A stretch of DNA of 15,470 nt from Thermocaproicibacter sp002410755 (GCA_036839715.1 DAITDU010000041.1:1-15470), one strand, 5' to 3'. Counted from the stretch's first letter, positions 1-8,602 are shown. Program-made: numbers and translations. The notes: generated by a model from the sequence alone, not told the origin.

Positions 1-45
1 CACTACATTTCCAATGTAGCTCCTTACCAATTAGAATACCTCTCC
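1..45 (-). tRNA. tRNA-Ser(GGA), 5' part, cut by window edge
   Basis: On the minus strand, bases 45-39 give a 7-nt acceptor strand (GGAGAGG), followed by TA and a D arm with a TTC/GGA stem and a loop containing TTGGTAA. The anticodon stem CTACA/TGTAG (19-15 and 7-3) encloses the 7-nt loop TTGGAAA, with anticodon GGA at bases 12-10. The last two visible bases begin the variable arm; the T arm and the 3' acceptor strand lie outside the window. Anticodon GGA reads the UCC and UCU serine codons, and the GGAGAGG acceptor start is typical of bacterial tRNA-Ser. The clean fold of all visible parts makes this a confident call although the gene is incomplete. Confidence 0.88.
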
Positions 46-85
46 AACTGGTAATCCTTGTGTTCATTATTTGAACAGCTTAATT

Positions 86-114
86 ATTATACTTATAACC
101 AGCAAAAAAATCAA
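86..114 (-). promoter_or_regulatory. Promoter of the tRNA-Ser gene
   Basis: On the minus strand TTGATT (114-109) and a perfect TATAAT (91-86) are separated by 17 bp. Transcription would begin near 79, about 34 nt before the mature tRNA 5' end at 45. Confidence 0.65.
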
Positions 115-151
115 CCCTTTCAGGTTTAAAATTTTATTTTTCGTATAAAAA

Positions 152-172
152 TGTTTGCAGCCCTTGCAAACA
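152..172. promoter_or_regulatory. Palindrome over the asnS -35 box, possible operator
   Basis: Perfect 8-bp arms TGTTTGCA (152-159) and TGCAAACA (165-172) flank a 5-bp centre. The right arm contains most of the proposed -35 hexamer, the position expected of a repressor or activator site. As RNA it would be upstream of the proposed start, so a DNA-level role is more likely than a hairpin. Confidence 0.4.
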
Positions 173-192
173 ATGCCGGAGTAGGTTAAGAT
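164..192 (+). promoter_or_regulatory. Probable asnS promoter
   Basis: TTGCAA (164-169) and TAAGAT (187-192) are 17 bp apart, each matching four of six consensus bases. Start would be near 199, giving a leader of about 38 nt. The -35 box lies in the right arm of a palindrome. I see no T-box leader; the space is too short for one. Confidence 0.45.
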
Positions 193-236
193 AGATTGCG
201 AAAAATGAGGATATTTTCTGCTCTGGAGATGATTTT

Positions 237-1631
237 TTGAATCGCATCCTGATTTCTGAAATTTCCGAAAAGCTTTCGGAGTACAATGGAAAAGCCGTCA
301 AAATCTGTGGCTGGATTCGTTCTGTACGGGCCTCTAAAACTTTTGGTTTCCTTTCTGTTAATGACGGGAGCTGTTTCCGGGGAGTTCAGGTCGTTTTTGA
401 GAATGGAAAAGTCGCAGATTATAAAGACATAGCAAAGCTAAATGTCGGTACAGCAGTTTCCGTAAAAGGTACTGTGCTGGTAACGCCGCAAGCAAAGCAG
501 CCATTTGAGATCCATGCTACCGAAGTGCATTCAGAAGGGGATTCTACACCGGACTATCCTCTTCAGAAAAAACACCATACGCCGGAGTATCTCCGTACAG
601 TGGCGCATCTCCGTGCACGTACGAACCTTTTTGGCGCAGCATTCCGCATCCGCTCGGCAGCGGCCTATGCCATTCACAAATTTTTTCAGGAGCGCAGTTT
701 TGTTTATGTTCATACACCGCTTATCACGGGGAGTGACTGTGAAGGTGCCGGCGAAATGTTTACAGTTACTTCGTTCGACCTTGACAGTCTCCCTAAAACA
801 TCGGATGGAAAGACCGATTTTTCCAAGGACTTTTTTGGCAGGCATACATCCCTTACGGTTTCCGGCCAGCTAGAAGCCGAGTGCTTGGCCATGGCGTTTG
901 GACGGGTCTATACGTTTGGCCCTACATTCCGTGCAGAAAAGTCTAACACACAGCGTCATGCTGCTGAATTTTGGATGATTGAACCAGAAATTGCGTTTGC
1001 GGATTTACAGGATGATATGTCCCTTGCGGAGGACATGATGAAATATGTTATCCGTGAGGTAATGAAGCGGTGCCCAGATGACCTTAATTTTTGCAACCAG
1101 TTTGTAGACAGGGGCCTCCTTGAACGTCTAAACCATGTTGTGGAATCCGACTTCGCACGGGTGACATACAGCAAAGCCGTTCAGATTCTTGAAAAGAATA
1201 ACAAAAATTTTGATTATCCTGTGTCCTGGGGCACAGATCTCCAGACGGAACACGAGCGCTATCTTACGGAAAAAATCTTCGGATGCCCGGTCTTTGTGAC
1301 AGATTATCCAAAAGAGATTAAAGCCTTTTACATGCGCCAAAATGACGATGGGAAAACAGTCGCCGCTGTGGACTGCCTAGTGCCAGGCATCGGCGAGATT
1401 ATTGGCGGAAGCCAACGTGAAGAGCGCTTGGATGTTCTCAGGAACCGAATTCACGAACTTGGAATGAATGAAGAGAATTACCGCTGGTATCTTGACCTGC
1501 GCCGCTACGGCGGCCCAAAGCATGCGGGTTTCGGCCTTGGATTTGAACGGCTGATTATGTACCTTACTGGAATCCCGAACATCCGCGATGTAATTCCATT
1601 TCCGCGCACGACAGGTTCGGCAGAGTTTTGA
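237..1631 (+). CDS. asnS: Asparagine--tRNA ligase (AsnRS)
   Basis: A class II aminoacyl-tRNA synthetase that charges tRNA-Asn with asparagine in the cytoplasm. The 464-residue length is normal for bacterial AsnRS. Residues about 18-100 form the anticodon-binding OB fold (VKICGWIRSVR...GFLSVNDGS). The catalytic domain follows, with motif 2 at about 231-251 (FRAEKSNTQRHAAEFWMIEPE region) and motif 3 at about 431-457 (GFGLGFERLIMYLTG, then IPFPRT). The FWMIEPE wording separates AsnRS from AspRS. The start is TTG at 237, supported by GGAG at 225-228 with an 8-nt space; no better in-frame start is near. The gene stands alone between its own promoter and a terminator, and is divergent from a tRNA-Ser gene. 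Confidence 0.97.
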   Translation: MNRILISEISEKLSEYNGKAVKICGWIRSVRASKTFGFLSVNDGSCFRGVQVVFENGKVADYKDIAKLNVGTAVSVKGTVLVTPQAKQPFEIHATEVHSEGDSTPDYPLQKKHHTPEYLRTVAHLRARTNLFGAAFRIRSAAAYAIHKFFQERSFVYVHTPLITGSDCEGAGEMFTVTSFDLDSLPKTSDGKTDFSKDFFGRHTSLTVSGQLEAECLAMAFGRVYTFGPTFRAEKSNTQRHAAEFWMIEPEIAFADLQDDMSLAEDMMKYVIREVMKRCPDDLNFCNQFVDRGLLERLNHVVESDFARVTYSKAVQILEKNNKNFDYPVSWGTDLQTEHERYLTEKIFGCPVFVTDYPKEIKAFYMRQNDDGKTVAAVDCLVPGIGEIIGGSQREERLDVLRNRIHELGMNEENYRWYLDLRRYGGPKHAGFGLGFERLIMYLTGIPNIRDVIPFPRTTGSAEF

Positions 1632-1650
1632 TTTTTAATTTTCCAGAAGT

Positions 1651-1677
1651 AAAAAAGCAAATTGCTCTTGCTTTTTT
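1651..1677 (+). terminator. Intrinsic terminator after asnS
   Basis: Ten-bp arms AAAAAAGCAA (1651-1660) and TTGCTTTTTT (1668-1677) around a 7-nt loop, 19 nt after the asnS stop. The T run forms part of the right arm, so the hairpin may work in both directions. Confidence 0.7.
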
Positions 1678-1696
1678 AGGGCGTTTTGTTTAGAAT
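1668..1696 (+). promoter_or_regulatory. Probable promoter of the aminotransferase gene
   Basis: TTGCTT (1668-1673) and TAGAAT (1691-1696) with 17 bp between them. The -35 box is the right arm of the asnS terminator. Start would be near 1703. Confidence 0.4.
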
Positions 1697-1751
1697 AAAA
1701 TAAGGTTTAGTGTATGTGGCAATACAGAATTGACCGAAGGAGATGCTTGTT

Positions 1752-3026
1752 TTGGATTTTACAAAAATGTCAAAAGCAGAGCTCAAAAGTAAAAAAGAAG
1801 AGCTGCAAAAAAAATACAATGATATTAAGGCTCAAAAACTCAGCCTTGATATGACGCGTGGCAAACCATGCCCGGCACAGCTTGACCTTACCAACCAAAT
1901 GTTGGATGTCCTGAATTCCAAATCGGATTTTCATGCTTCCACAGGCCCTGATTGCCGTAACTATGGCATGCCGGACGGGTTGCCTGAAGTCCGTGAGATA
2001 TTTGCAAAAATGATGAATGTCGATGCGGGCCATGTTATTCTTGGCGGGAACTCCAGCCTCAATATGATGTTTGACACTGTGGCGTGCGGTATGACACACG
2101 GCTTTTCCGGCTGTGAGCCATGGGGGAAGCAGCAGCACCTGAAATTCCTTTGCCCGTCTCCCGGCTATGACCGCCATTTCCGGGTTACGGAATATTTTGG
2201 GTTTGACCTTGTTATCATTCCAATGAAGGACGATGGCCCGGATATGGATATGGTAGAAAAGGCAGTTCAGGACCCGTCCGTCAAGGGCATTTGGTGTGTT
2301 CCTAAATATTCAAATCCGACTGGTGTTACATATTCTGATGAAGTTGTTCGCCGTTTTGCGCATTTAAAACCCGCGGCGAAAGATTTCCGTATTTTCTGGG
2401 ATAATGCCTATTGTGTTCATGAGCTGACAGACCAGCCGACTCCGCTCCTGAGCCTCTGGGATGAATGTAAGAAAGCCGGAACGCTTGAATCTGTATTTTT
2501 CTTTGCTTCCACAAGCAAAATTACATTTCCTGGGGCTGGTGTCGCTGCCATTGCATGTGGAGATGAAAACTATAAAGAGTTGAAAAAGCGCTACTCCGTC
2601 CAGATTATCAGTCCGGATAAGCTGAATCTCCTGCGCCATCTTCGCTTCCTAAAAGACTATGATGGTGTTAAGGCTCAGATGAAAAAGCATTGCTCTATTA
2701 TTGCCCCGAAGTTCCAGGCAACAGAGGAAATCCTCAGCCGTGAACTGTCTGGAAAGCATATTGCCAATTGGTCTAACCCGAAAGGCGGCTATTTTATCAG
2801 CGTTAACGTGCTTCCCGGTTGTGCAAAGCGTGTTGTTGGGCTCTGCGCGGATGCAGGCGTCAAGCTGACAGCTGCCGGTTCAACGTATCCGTACGGGAAA
2901 GACCCCAATGACAGCAACATTCGTGTGGCACCTACATTCCCATCTGTTGATGACCTGAAAAAGGCAGTTCAGGTGTTCTGCATTGCTATCCAGCTCGCAG
3001 CGTCTGAGAAACTGCTTGCAAAATAA
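1752..3026 (+). CDS. PLP-dependent aminotransferase, Asp_aminotransf (PF12897-like) family
   Basis: A fold-type I PLP aminotransferase, probably moving amino groups between aspartate or another amino acid and 2-oxoglutarate. It fits the group that includes the corynebacterial aspartate aminotransferase, recognised from the early SLDMTRGKP segment and the GGNSSLNMMFD loop. Further marks, numbered from the TTG start, are YSNPTG (186-191), the cofactor-ring segment WDNAY (Asp217), the Schiff-base lysine in FASTSKI (Lys256) and the substrate-carboxylate arginine in SNIRVAPTFP (Arg391). Total 424 residues. An ATG at 1743 is in frame but touches the ribosome binding site GAAGGAG (1736-1742), so it is a poor start; TTG at 1752 sits 9 nt behind that site and is preferred. 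Substrate choice cannot be read from the sequence. The gene is monocistronic. Confidence 0.88.
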   Translation: MDFTKMSKAELKSKKEELQKKYNDIKAQKLSLDMTRGKPCPAQLDLTNQMLDVLNSKSDFHASTGPDCRNYGMPDGLPEVREIFAKMMNVDAGHVILGGNSSLNMMFDTVACGMTHGFSGCEPWGKQQHLKFLCPSPGYDRHFRVTEYFGFDLVIIPMKDDGPDMDMVEKAVQDPSVKGIWCVPKYSNPTGVTYSDEVVRRFAHLKPAAKDFRIFWDNAYCVHELTDQPTPLLSLWDECKKAGTLESVFFFASTSKITFPGAGVAAIACGDENYKELKKRYSVQIISPDKLNLLRHLRFLKDYDGVKAQMKKHCSIIAPKFQATEEILSRELSGKHIANWSNPKGGYFISVNVLPGCAKRVVGLCADAGVKLTAAGSTYPYGKDPNDSNIRVAPTFPSVDDLKKAVQVFCIAIQLAASEKLLAK

Positions 3027-3059
3027 GATATCTCTGCTTTCCCAGTGCAGTGGCAGAAA

Positions 3060-3087
3060 AAAGGGAAGGGGGATCCCCCTTCCCTTT
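3060..3087. terminator. Strong palindromic terminator after the aminotransferase gene
   Basis: Perfect 14-bp complementary arms meet at a central GATC (3060-3073 and 3074-3087); in RNA four bases would form the loop. It is followed by TTTCCTTGTCTT, a moderate U tract, and preceded by six A residues, which would give a cleaner U tract on the minus strand. Confidence 0.75.
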
Positions 3088-3126
3088 CCTTGTCTTACAG
3101 AGTGACCAAATCCACTGCCGAATAGG

Positions 3127-3155
3127 TTGACTTTTTAGAACCTTTACAATATAAT
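3127..3155 (+). promoter_or_regulatory. secDF promoter
   Basis: TTGACT (3127-3132) and a perfect TATAAT (3150-3155) are 17 bp apart, 11 of 12 consensus bases. Start would be near 3162, giving a 50-nt leader before the ATG at 3212. Confidence 0.8.
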
Positions 3156-3211
3156 AAGTCTGTTATGTCTGTGGATTTCATGGAACATTTTACATATTGG
3201 AGGATTTTCAA

Positions 3212-5749
3212 ATGAAGCGAACTAAAAAGCCTGTGTTCTTCATTGTTGCCCTCCTCATACTGTTTTTCACTTATGCTTCCATCGCCGGAATCAGAGGGAA
3301 AAACGGGGATAACACGGTCACCTATATTAAGGGTGTCAATGATATCCGTTGGGGAATCGACATCAACGGCGGTGTTGAGGCAACGTTTACGCCGGCTACG
3401 GCAGCAAAGCCGACAAATGTGCAGATGGATGCTGCAGCATCCATAATTAAGCAGCGTCTGATCGGCGAGAATGTTACTGACTATGAAGTCTATACGGACT
3501 ACAATCACAGCCGTATTATTGTCCGTTTCCCGTGGAAAAATGATGAAAAAAATTTTGACCCGCAGAAATCGATAGAAGAACTTGCTGCAACAGCGCAGGT
3601 CACATTCCGTGAGGGGAATTCCTATTCTACACAGACAACGGGTTCCGATGGCAAACCAGTATATAAAACGCCGACAGGCATTACCGCTTCCAATATTATC
3701 CTCCAGGGAAACGATATTGTCAAAGCAGAGCCAAAGCTGGTACAAGATCCAACAACCGGGAAGACGTCTTATGTTGTCCTACTTCAACTAAGCGACGACG
3801 GCAAATCAAAGTTTGCAACGGCAACGACGAAACTTGTCGGACAAGTTATTTCTATCTGGATGGATGATACGATGATTTCGTACCCAAAAGTCAAGGAGGC
3901 TATTACAGATGGGACATGCTCCATTGAAGGCAGTTCCAACAATGGCTATACAGCGGCGGACGCTTCCGCGCTTGCAAACAAAATTAATGCCGGTGCCCTG
4001 CCTTTTAAACTGAATGTTACAGATACCAATACCATAAGCCCAATGCTTGGAAAATCTTCGCTTTATGCCATGAAAAATGCCGGCATTATTGCGTATATTT
4101 TAATTGCTCTCTTTATGATTTTTGTTTTCCGGCTTCCTGGCTTAGTGGCTGATATTTCAATGCTGGGCCAGATTGGTCTTACTCTTGCGGCAGTTTCCGG
4201 CTTTTTCCCATTTATCAACAGCAATACCATGACATTGCCGGGCATTGCCGGTTTAATCCTTTCCATTGGTATGGGCGTCGATGCCAACATTATTACAGAT
4301 ACCCGTATTAAAGAAGAACTAAGGGCCGGAAAAACACTAGATACTGCTATTGCGGCAGGGGATAAAAACAGCTTTTCCGCTATCTTTGACGGTAATATCA
4401 CGACGATGATTGTTGCATTGCTGCTGATGATGATTTTTGGTCCACAGAATATTCTTGCATTCTGGTTTGGGCCATCCCTTACCGCCGCAATTTATGCTTT
4501 TGGCTTTACTCTGCTGGTAGGCATCATCGGAAACTTTATTTTCGGTGTCTTTACATCCCGCCTAATGACACGCTCAATTTCCCAGTGGGGTTTTGCCCGC
4601 AATCCATGGTTATATGGTGGCACGGCGTCTGGCAAGAAATTTGAAATCCATTTTTATGAAAACAGGAAAATCTATTTTGCAATTTCCCTTGGAATCATTG
4701 CCGTTGGCCTTGTCTGCAATGGAATTTTCGGTACGAAGTTAAGCATTGATTTTACGGGCGGGGCAGTTGCGAAATACTCTTATGCTGGAGAAGTTGATGC
4801 AAAAAAAATCAGGCAATCTGTTGAAAATGCAGTTCACCGTGATTTAACTGTCACAATTAATAAAAATGTAAAATCGTCTGATGGAACCAGTGGAAAAAAT
4901 AATGTTACACTGGAATTTGCTGGGACGGCTTCCCTCTCTGTCGCTAACCAGAAAGCAATTAAGACAACTTTGGATCAGGCATATCCCAAAGCCGGTTTTG
5001 CCAGTAGTGAAACAAGCTCTGTAAATCCAACCATGGGCAAGGCCTTCTTTGAAAAATGTCTGGTTGCCGTTATCATGGCTTTTGTGTTTCTTGATATTTA
5101 TGTTGCCGCACGGTTCCGCAAAATTGGCGGAGTGGCAGCAGGGATTTTTGCGATTATTGCTCTGCTGCATGATGTTGCGATGGTTTACTTTGTCTTTATA
5201 TTCTTCCGCTTCTCTCTGGATGACAACTTTATTGCTGCTGTTCTGACGATACTTGGTTATTCCCTTAACGATACTATTGTCATTTATGACCGTATCCGCG
5301 AGAACCGTAAGTTGATGGGTGTCAAAGTCGGCTATAATGTCCTTGTAAACAACAGCATCAACCAGACGCTGACACGGTCTCTTTATACCGCAGCTACAAC
5401 GGTCCTGTCGATTGCTGTTGTGTATATTGTTGGCAGTTATTACAACATCACCAGTATTATTACATTTGCACTTCCGATGATGTTTGGTGTCATCAGTGGT
5501 TGCTATTCTTCCGTCTGCATTGCCGCACCGCTTTATGCTATGTGGGAAAATCATAAGGCAAAAAGAAGGCTTGCACTAGCAGGAGCAAGGACAGCGGTAG
5601 TTGTTCCTTCCGCTGTCACTTCCGGTCAAGAGAAAAAAATGATTTCATCCTCTACTCCGGTCGAGAATCCTACATCTGCTTATAAACAGAAAAATGAACA
5701 GAATCCTGCACACCGTAAGAAGCCAAAAGCTAAGAAGAGGAAGCGCTGA
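3212..5749 (+). CDS. secDF: Protein translocase subunit SecDF (fused)
   Basis: Membrane component that uses the proton gradient to help SecYEG/SecA move proteins across the membrane. One 845-residue chain carries both halves. SecD half: first membrane segment at about 7-26, the motif WGIDINGGVE near 47-56, a shortened periplasmic-type domain, INAGALPFKL before the second membrane block, and GMGVDANIITDTRIKEE near 353-370. SecF half from about 470: SIDFTGG near 511-517 and LGYSLNDTIVIYDRIRENR near 680-699. Both copies keep the conserved Asp of the proton path (VDAN and NDT). The C-terminal tail is strongly basic. The start is ATG at 3212, 8 nt behind GGAGG (3199-3203); the TTG at 3197 overlaps that site and is rejected. 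No yajC is adjacent. Confidence 0.95.
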   Translation: MKRTKKPVFFIVALLILFFTYASIAGIRGKNGDNTVTYIKGVNDIRWGIDINGGVEATFTPATAAKPTNVQMDAAASIIKQRLIGENVTDYEVYTDYNHSRIIVRFPWKNDEKNFDPQKSIEELAATAQVTFREGNSYSTQTTGSDGKPVYKTPTGITASNIILQGNDIVKAEPKLVQDPTTGKTSYVVLLQLSDDGKSKFATATTKLVGQVISIWMDDTMISYPKVKEAITDGTCSIEGSSNNGYTAADASALANKINAGALPFKLNVTDTNTISPMLGKSSLYAMKNAGIIAYILIALFMIFVFRLPGLVADISMLGQIGLTLAAVSGFFPFINSNTMTLPGIAGLILSIGMGVDANIITDTRIKEELRAGKTLDTAIAAGDKNSFSAIFDGNITTMIVALLLMMIFGPQNILAFWFGPSLTAAIYAFGFTLLVGIIGNFIFGVFTSRLMTRSISQWGFARNPWLYGGTASGKKFEIHFYENRKIYFAISLGIIAVGLVCNGIFGTKLSIDFTGGAVAKYSYAGEVDAKKIRQSVENAVHRDLTVTINKNVKSSDGTSGKNNVTLEFAGTASLSVANQKAIKTTLDQAYPKAGFASSETSSVNPTMGKAFFEKCLVAVIMAFVFLDIYVAARFRKIGGVAAGIFAIIALLHDVAMVYFVFIFFRFSLDDNFIAAVLTILGYSLNDTIVIYDRIRENRKLMGVKVGYNVLVNNSINQTLTRSLYTAATTVLSIAVVYIVGSYYNITSIITFALPMMFGVISGCYSSVCIAAPLYAMWENHKAKRRLALAGARTAVVVPSAVTSGQEKKMISSSTPVENPTSAYKQKNEQNPAHRKKPKAKKRKR

Positions 5750-5764
5750 GTCCGAAGGGTCTGC

Positions 5765-5800
5765 AAGACGCCGATGTGTCCAGAACGCATCGGCGTCTTT
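5765..5800. terminator. Shared bidirectional terminator between secDF and the BofC-like gene
   Basis: Twelve-bp perfect arms AAGACGCCGATG (5765-5776) and CATCGGCGTCTT (5788-5799), extendable by two further pairs inward, followed by TTTGTT. It lies 15 bp after secDF and 12 bp after the end of the convergent minus-strand gene. Confidence 0.8.
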
Positions 5801-5811
5801 GTTGCAGAAGA

Positions 5812-6195
5812 TCAGCCGTCGTAGTCTTCCAGAATCCGCTCGACTTCTGTTAGGGTATGCACAGTTTTTCCGCGTTTTAGCTCTTCCTGGTCGGTTTCCG
5901 GAAGAAGAGTGATATCCGTTTTGCTTTCACGGAACGGAGTCTTTTCCAGACCACGGAAGACACCAATATGGCCATTATATGCCTTGACAACGTAAACCTC
6001 ACCGGATTCGGTTGGGACGGCTGATGCACTGCTGGTTCCTTGACTTGAAAGTGTATTTGCAGTAGAATAATTTGACATACTTTTAGCGGAAGAAGCAGAT
6101 ACTGTTTTTGCATGTCCCTGAGGAAAACTGGTACAATATATGGCAATGGCAACAGCCGCTGCCAGGCAGACTGCCAACATGGTAGTCTTTTTCAT
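5812..6195 (-). CDS. Small membrane-anchored protein with BofC C-terminal-like domain
   Basis: A 127-residue protein with one hydrophobic N-terminal segment (MKKTTMLAVCLAAAVAIAIY, residues 1-20) that should export or anchor it. A Ser/Thr/Ala-rich linker follows, then a compact domain from YVVKAYNGHIGVFRG to EVERILEDYDG. The YVVK-YNG-I-VF pattern recalls the BofC_C family (PF08955), named for the Bacillus forespore protein that regulates SpoIVB signalling, but such domains also occur in clostridial proteins of unknown role. The residue before Cys20 is Tyr, so it is not a good lipoprotein. The start is the ATG at 6195, placed 5 nt behind GAGGTGA (6207-6201); the GTG at 6204 overlaps that site. 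Family assignment is from recall of the pattern and is moderate; a sporulation role is inference. Confidence 0.7.
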   Translation of the reverse strand: MKKTTMLAVCLAAAVAIAIYCTSFPQGHAKTVSASSAKSMSNYSTANTLSSQGTSSASAVPTESGEVYVVKAYNGHIGVFRGLEKTPFRESKTDITLLPETDQEELKRGKTVHTLTEVERILEDYDG

Positions 6196-6286
6196 TGCGA
6201 TCACCTCAAACTTATTTTGACATGAAAAGCAGAAAATTATTCATTTTCAGCATTCATCCGCATCTTGTGTGGGAAGGCGGTAGTCC

Positions 6287-8581
6287 ATGAGAAAAACAGA
6301 TATCAGCCAATATGCCGGGCCTGCACGAATTCCCGGTGACAAGATTTCCACTGGAACTTCTGTCCTGAGAATTTTTTGGAAGGCAATTTTGGCTCTGATC
6401 ATTGCGTTCCTTGTAATGGGAGCTATTGCATTGATTACGGTAAGCTCGTTCATTTTCAGCCTGAAAGATACTTCTGTTAATTATAATCTTTCAAATTTGA
6501 AGCTGAACTACACAACGTTCATCTATGTGAACGGGGATAACGATGATTCTTCCAAACCGGTTCAATACAAAAGCCTGTATGGCGGTGAGAACAGAATCTG
6601 GGTTGATTACGACAAAATTCCAAAGGCTATGCGCAATGCGATTGTTGCAATTGAGGACAAGCGTTTCTGGGAGCACAATGGTGTTGACTGGAAACGGACT
6701 GTCGGTGCTGCTGCGAACCTTTTTGGAGTTGGCGGGAAGAATAGCATCTACGGCGGTTCTACCATCACGCAGCAGCTCATTAAAAATCTTACCGGAGAAA
6801 ATGAAGACAGTATTACGCGCAAAGTGAAAGAAATTTTTCGGGCATTGAATCTTGAAAAGAAATATTCTAAGGAAGAAATCCTTACTGCATATCTGAATGT
6901 TGTAAATTTTGGTAACAATTGTAATGGCGTTGAGACGGCTGCAAAATCTTATTTTGGCAAAGACATTCAAAATTGTGATATTGCTGAATGCGCATCAATC
7001 GCCGGAATTACACAGAACCCAACAGCCTATAATCCGCTTTTGCATCCGGAAGCCAACAAAAAGCGTCAGCAGACTGTGCTTACTGCTATGCACGATCAGA
7101 AAAAGATTTCGGATGATGAGTACAAGAAGGCAATGGCAGAGTCTGAGCACATGCAGTTTGTAACACAGAAAAAGGCTACTGTGGTGGATGAAAACTCCGT
7201 ATGGGACTGGTATACCGAGACACTGTTTGAGGATGTAAAAGATGGTCTCATGAAAGCTTACAACTGTTCGTCGGATTATGCTATTGATTTGATTTACCAT
7301 GGCGGGCTGAAAATTTACTCTGCCGTGAATAATGAGATGCAAACGATTGCCCAGGATGCGTTTACCAATAAAACAACATTTCCATCCGAGTATCCAAACC
7401 TCCAAGGCGGTTTTTATGCAATGGATTATTCTGGGCGTGTTTTAGCGGTTGTGGGTGCACGCGGTAAAAAGACGCAGAACCGTCCTTGGAATAATGCAAC
7501 GGATTCAATGCGTCAGCCGGGTTCTTCCATTAAACCACTTGCTGTTTATGCACCGGCCGTTAACCTCGGTAAAGTGAATTATTCATCCTTGATTAATGAT
7601 GAACCACAGCCGGACTGGTTTGGAAAAGGGGAGCCAGGCCCAAATAACTGGGATTCCACTTTTCATGGCATGATTACTGTTAAATATGCGTTGGAAGAAT
7701 CTTATAATGCTGCAGCCGTCCAGCTTTTCAAAATAGTTACGCCGACCTATGGACTGAACTTTATGAGTCACAAGCTCGGTTTTACAACACTTGTAAAAGG
7801 TGATTATAATTTAGCGGCAGGTATCGGCGGACTGACCAAAGGGGTTACCGTTAAGGAAATGACAGCTGGATATCAAATCTTTGGGAATGGCGGAAAGTAC
7901 TACAAGCCTTATACCTACTACTATATTACCGATCATGACGGGAATGTAATTCCAGGGATGGACAATCGTCAGGAAATTTCCGTTCAGGCAATATCGTATT
8001 CTACGGCTACCATCATGAATAAACTGTTAAATAATGTTATGGTGAACGGAACTGGCGTACATGCAAATATCAGTGGCTGGCAAACCTATGGTAAAACGGG
8101 AACTACTGACTCGAATAAAGATAGCTGGTTTATTGGCGGAACGCCTTATGCTGTGGCAGGTGTATGGACCGGTTACTCAACTCCACGCAAAACGGAAGAG
8201 TATCAGGCATCCTTTGCAAAAAAGATTTGGAAGACCATTATGTCAAAGTACCTTTCAAATAAGAAAAAAAAGGACTTCCAGTTTGACCCAAATGTCATTT
8301 CTGCGACTTTCTGCGAAAAGACAGGTCTTCTTGTCAATCCCGGAACCTGTTCTGATACGGCAACAGGATGGTATGATAAGAATAATATGCCGACTGCCAG
8401 CAGCAGTGTGAGTGAACCGTCAAGTACGGCTTCGAGTAGCAGTGAGGTGGCACCGGCTTCATCCTCTTCTTCAAGCTCGCGTGTTTCTTCCGCATCGTCT
8501 AAACCAAGCAGTTCTTCTTCCAAAGTATCATCATCTGCATCACTTTCCTCTGTGAACAGTGATGCGGCAGCTCGAGGCTAA
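6287..8581 (+). CDS. Class A penicillin-binding protein (transglycosylase/transpeptidase)
   Basis: A bifunctional peptidoglycan synthase that polymerises glycan strands and cross-links stem peptides outside the membrane. Of 764 residues, about 33-57 form the membrane anchor. The GT51 domain runs from about 90 to 265, with catalytic Glu123 in AIEDKRFWEHNGVD and the GGSTITQQLIKN motif at 156-167. The transpeptidase domain has SxxK at 413-416 (active Ser413 in PGSSIKP), SYN at 472-474 and KTGTT from 603. A tail from about 703 is mostly serine, with Ala, Val and Pro, a low-complexity spacer common in Firmicutes homologues. ATG at 6287 follows GGAAGGCGG (6272-6280). The gene is divergent from the BofC-like gene. 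No clear terminator follows, so some read-through into hom is possible. Confidence 0.95.
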   Translation: MRKTDISQYAGPARIPGDKISTGTSVLRIFWKAILALIIAFLVMGAIALITVSSFIFSLKDTSVNYNLSNLKLNYTTFIYVNGDNDDSSKPVQYKSLYGGENRIWVDYDKIPKAMRNAIVAIEDKRFWEHNGVDWKRTVGAAANLFGVGGKNSIYGGSTITQQLIKNLTGENEDSITRKVKEIFRALNLEKKYSKEEILTAYLNVVNFGNNCNGVETAAKSYFGKDIQNCDIAECASIAGITQNPTAYNPLLHPEANKKRQQTVLTAMHDQKKISDDEYKKAMAESEHMQFVTQKKATVVDENSVWDWYTETLFEDVKDGLMKAYNCSSDYAIDLIYHGGLKIYSAVNNEMQTIAQDAFTNKTTFPSEYPNLQGGFYAMDYSGRVLAVVGARGKKTQNRPWNNATDSMRQPGSSIKPLAVYAPAVNLGKVNYSSLINDEPQPDWFGKGEPGPNNWDSTFHGMITVKYALEESYNAAAVQLFKIVTPTYGLNFMSHKLGFTTLVKGDYNLAAGIGGLTKGVTVKEMTAGYQIFGNGGKYYKPYTYYYITDHDGNVIPGMDNRQEISVQAISYSTATIMNKLLNNVMVNGTGVHANISGWQTYGKTGTTDSNKDSWFIGGTPYAVAGVWTGYSTPRKTEEYQASFAKKIWKTIMSKYLSNKKKKDFQFDPNVISATFCEKTGLLVNPGTCSDTATGWYDKNNMPTASSSVSEPSSTASSSSEVAPASSSSSSSRVSSASSKPSSSSSKVSSSASLSSVNSDAAARG

Positions 8582-8602
8582 GCGCCGATTTTAAATTTGC
8601 AG

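Noticed and set aside
46..236. T-box riboswitch before asnS
   Set aside because: No T-box GGGTGG-type segment, no specifier stem and no antiterminator/terminator pair; the probable leader is under 40 nt.
3095..3745. Open frame of 216 codons on the minus strand
   Set aside because: Antisense to the start of secDF and to its strong promoter. Composition is not protein-like.
4844..5554. Open frame of 236 codons on the minus strand
   Set aside because: It lies wholly antisense to the SecF half of secDF, whose motifs are unmistakable. The translation is Asn/Ser/Cys/Lys-rich without domains, and there is no ribosome binding site.
6217..6245. TTGACA at 6217-6222 as PBP promoter
   Set aside because: The -35 is perfect, but no convincing -10 lies 15-18 bp behind it, so I do not list it as a feature.
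6205..6286. Sigma-G/F type sporulation promoter for the BofC-like gene
   Set aside because: A TGAATA is present on the minus strand, but no matching -10 at a suitable distance.
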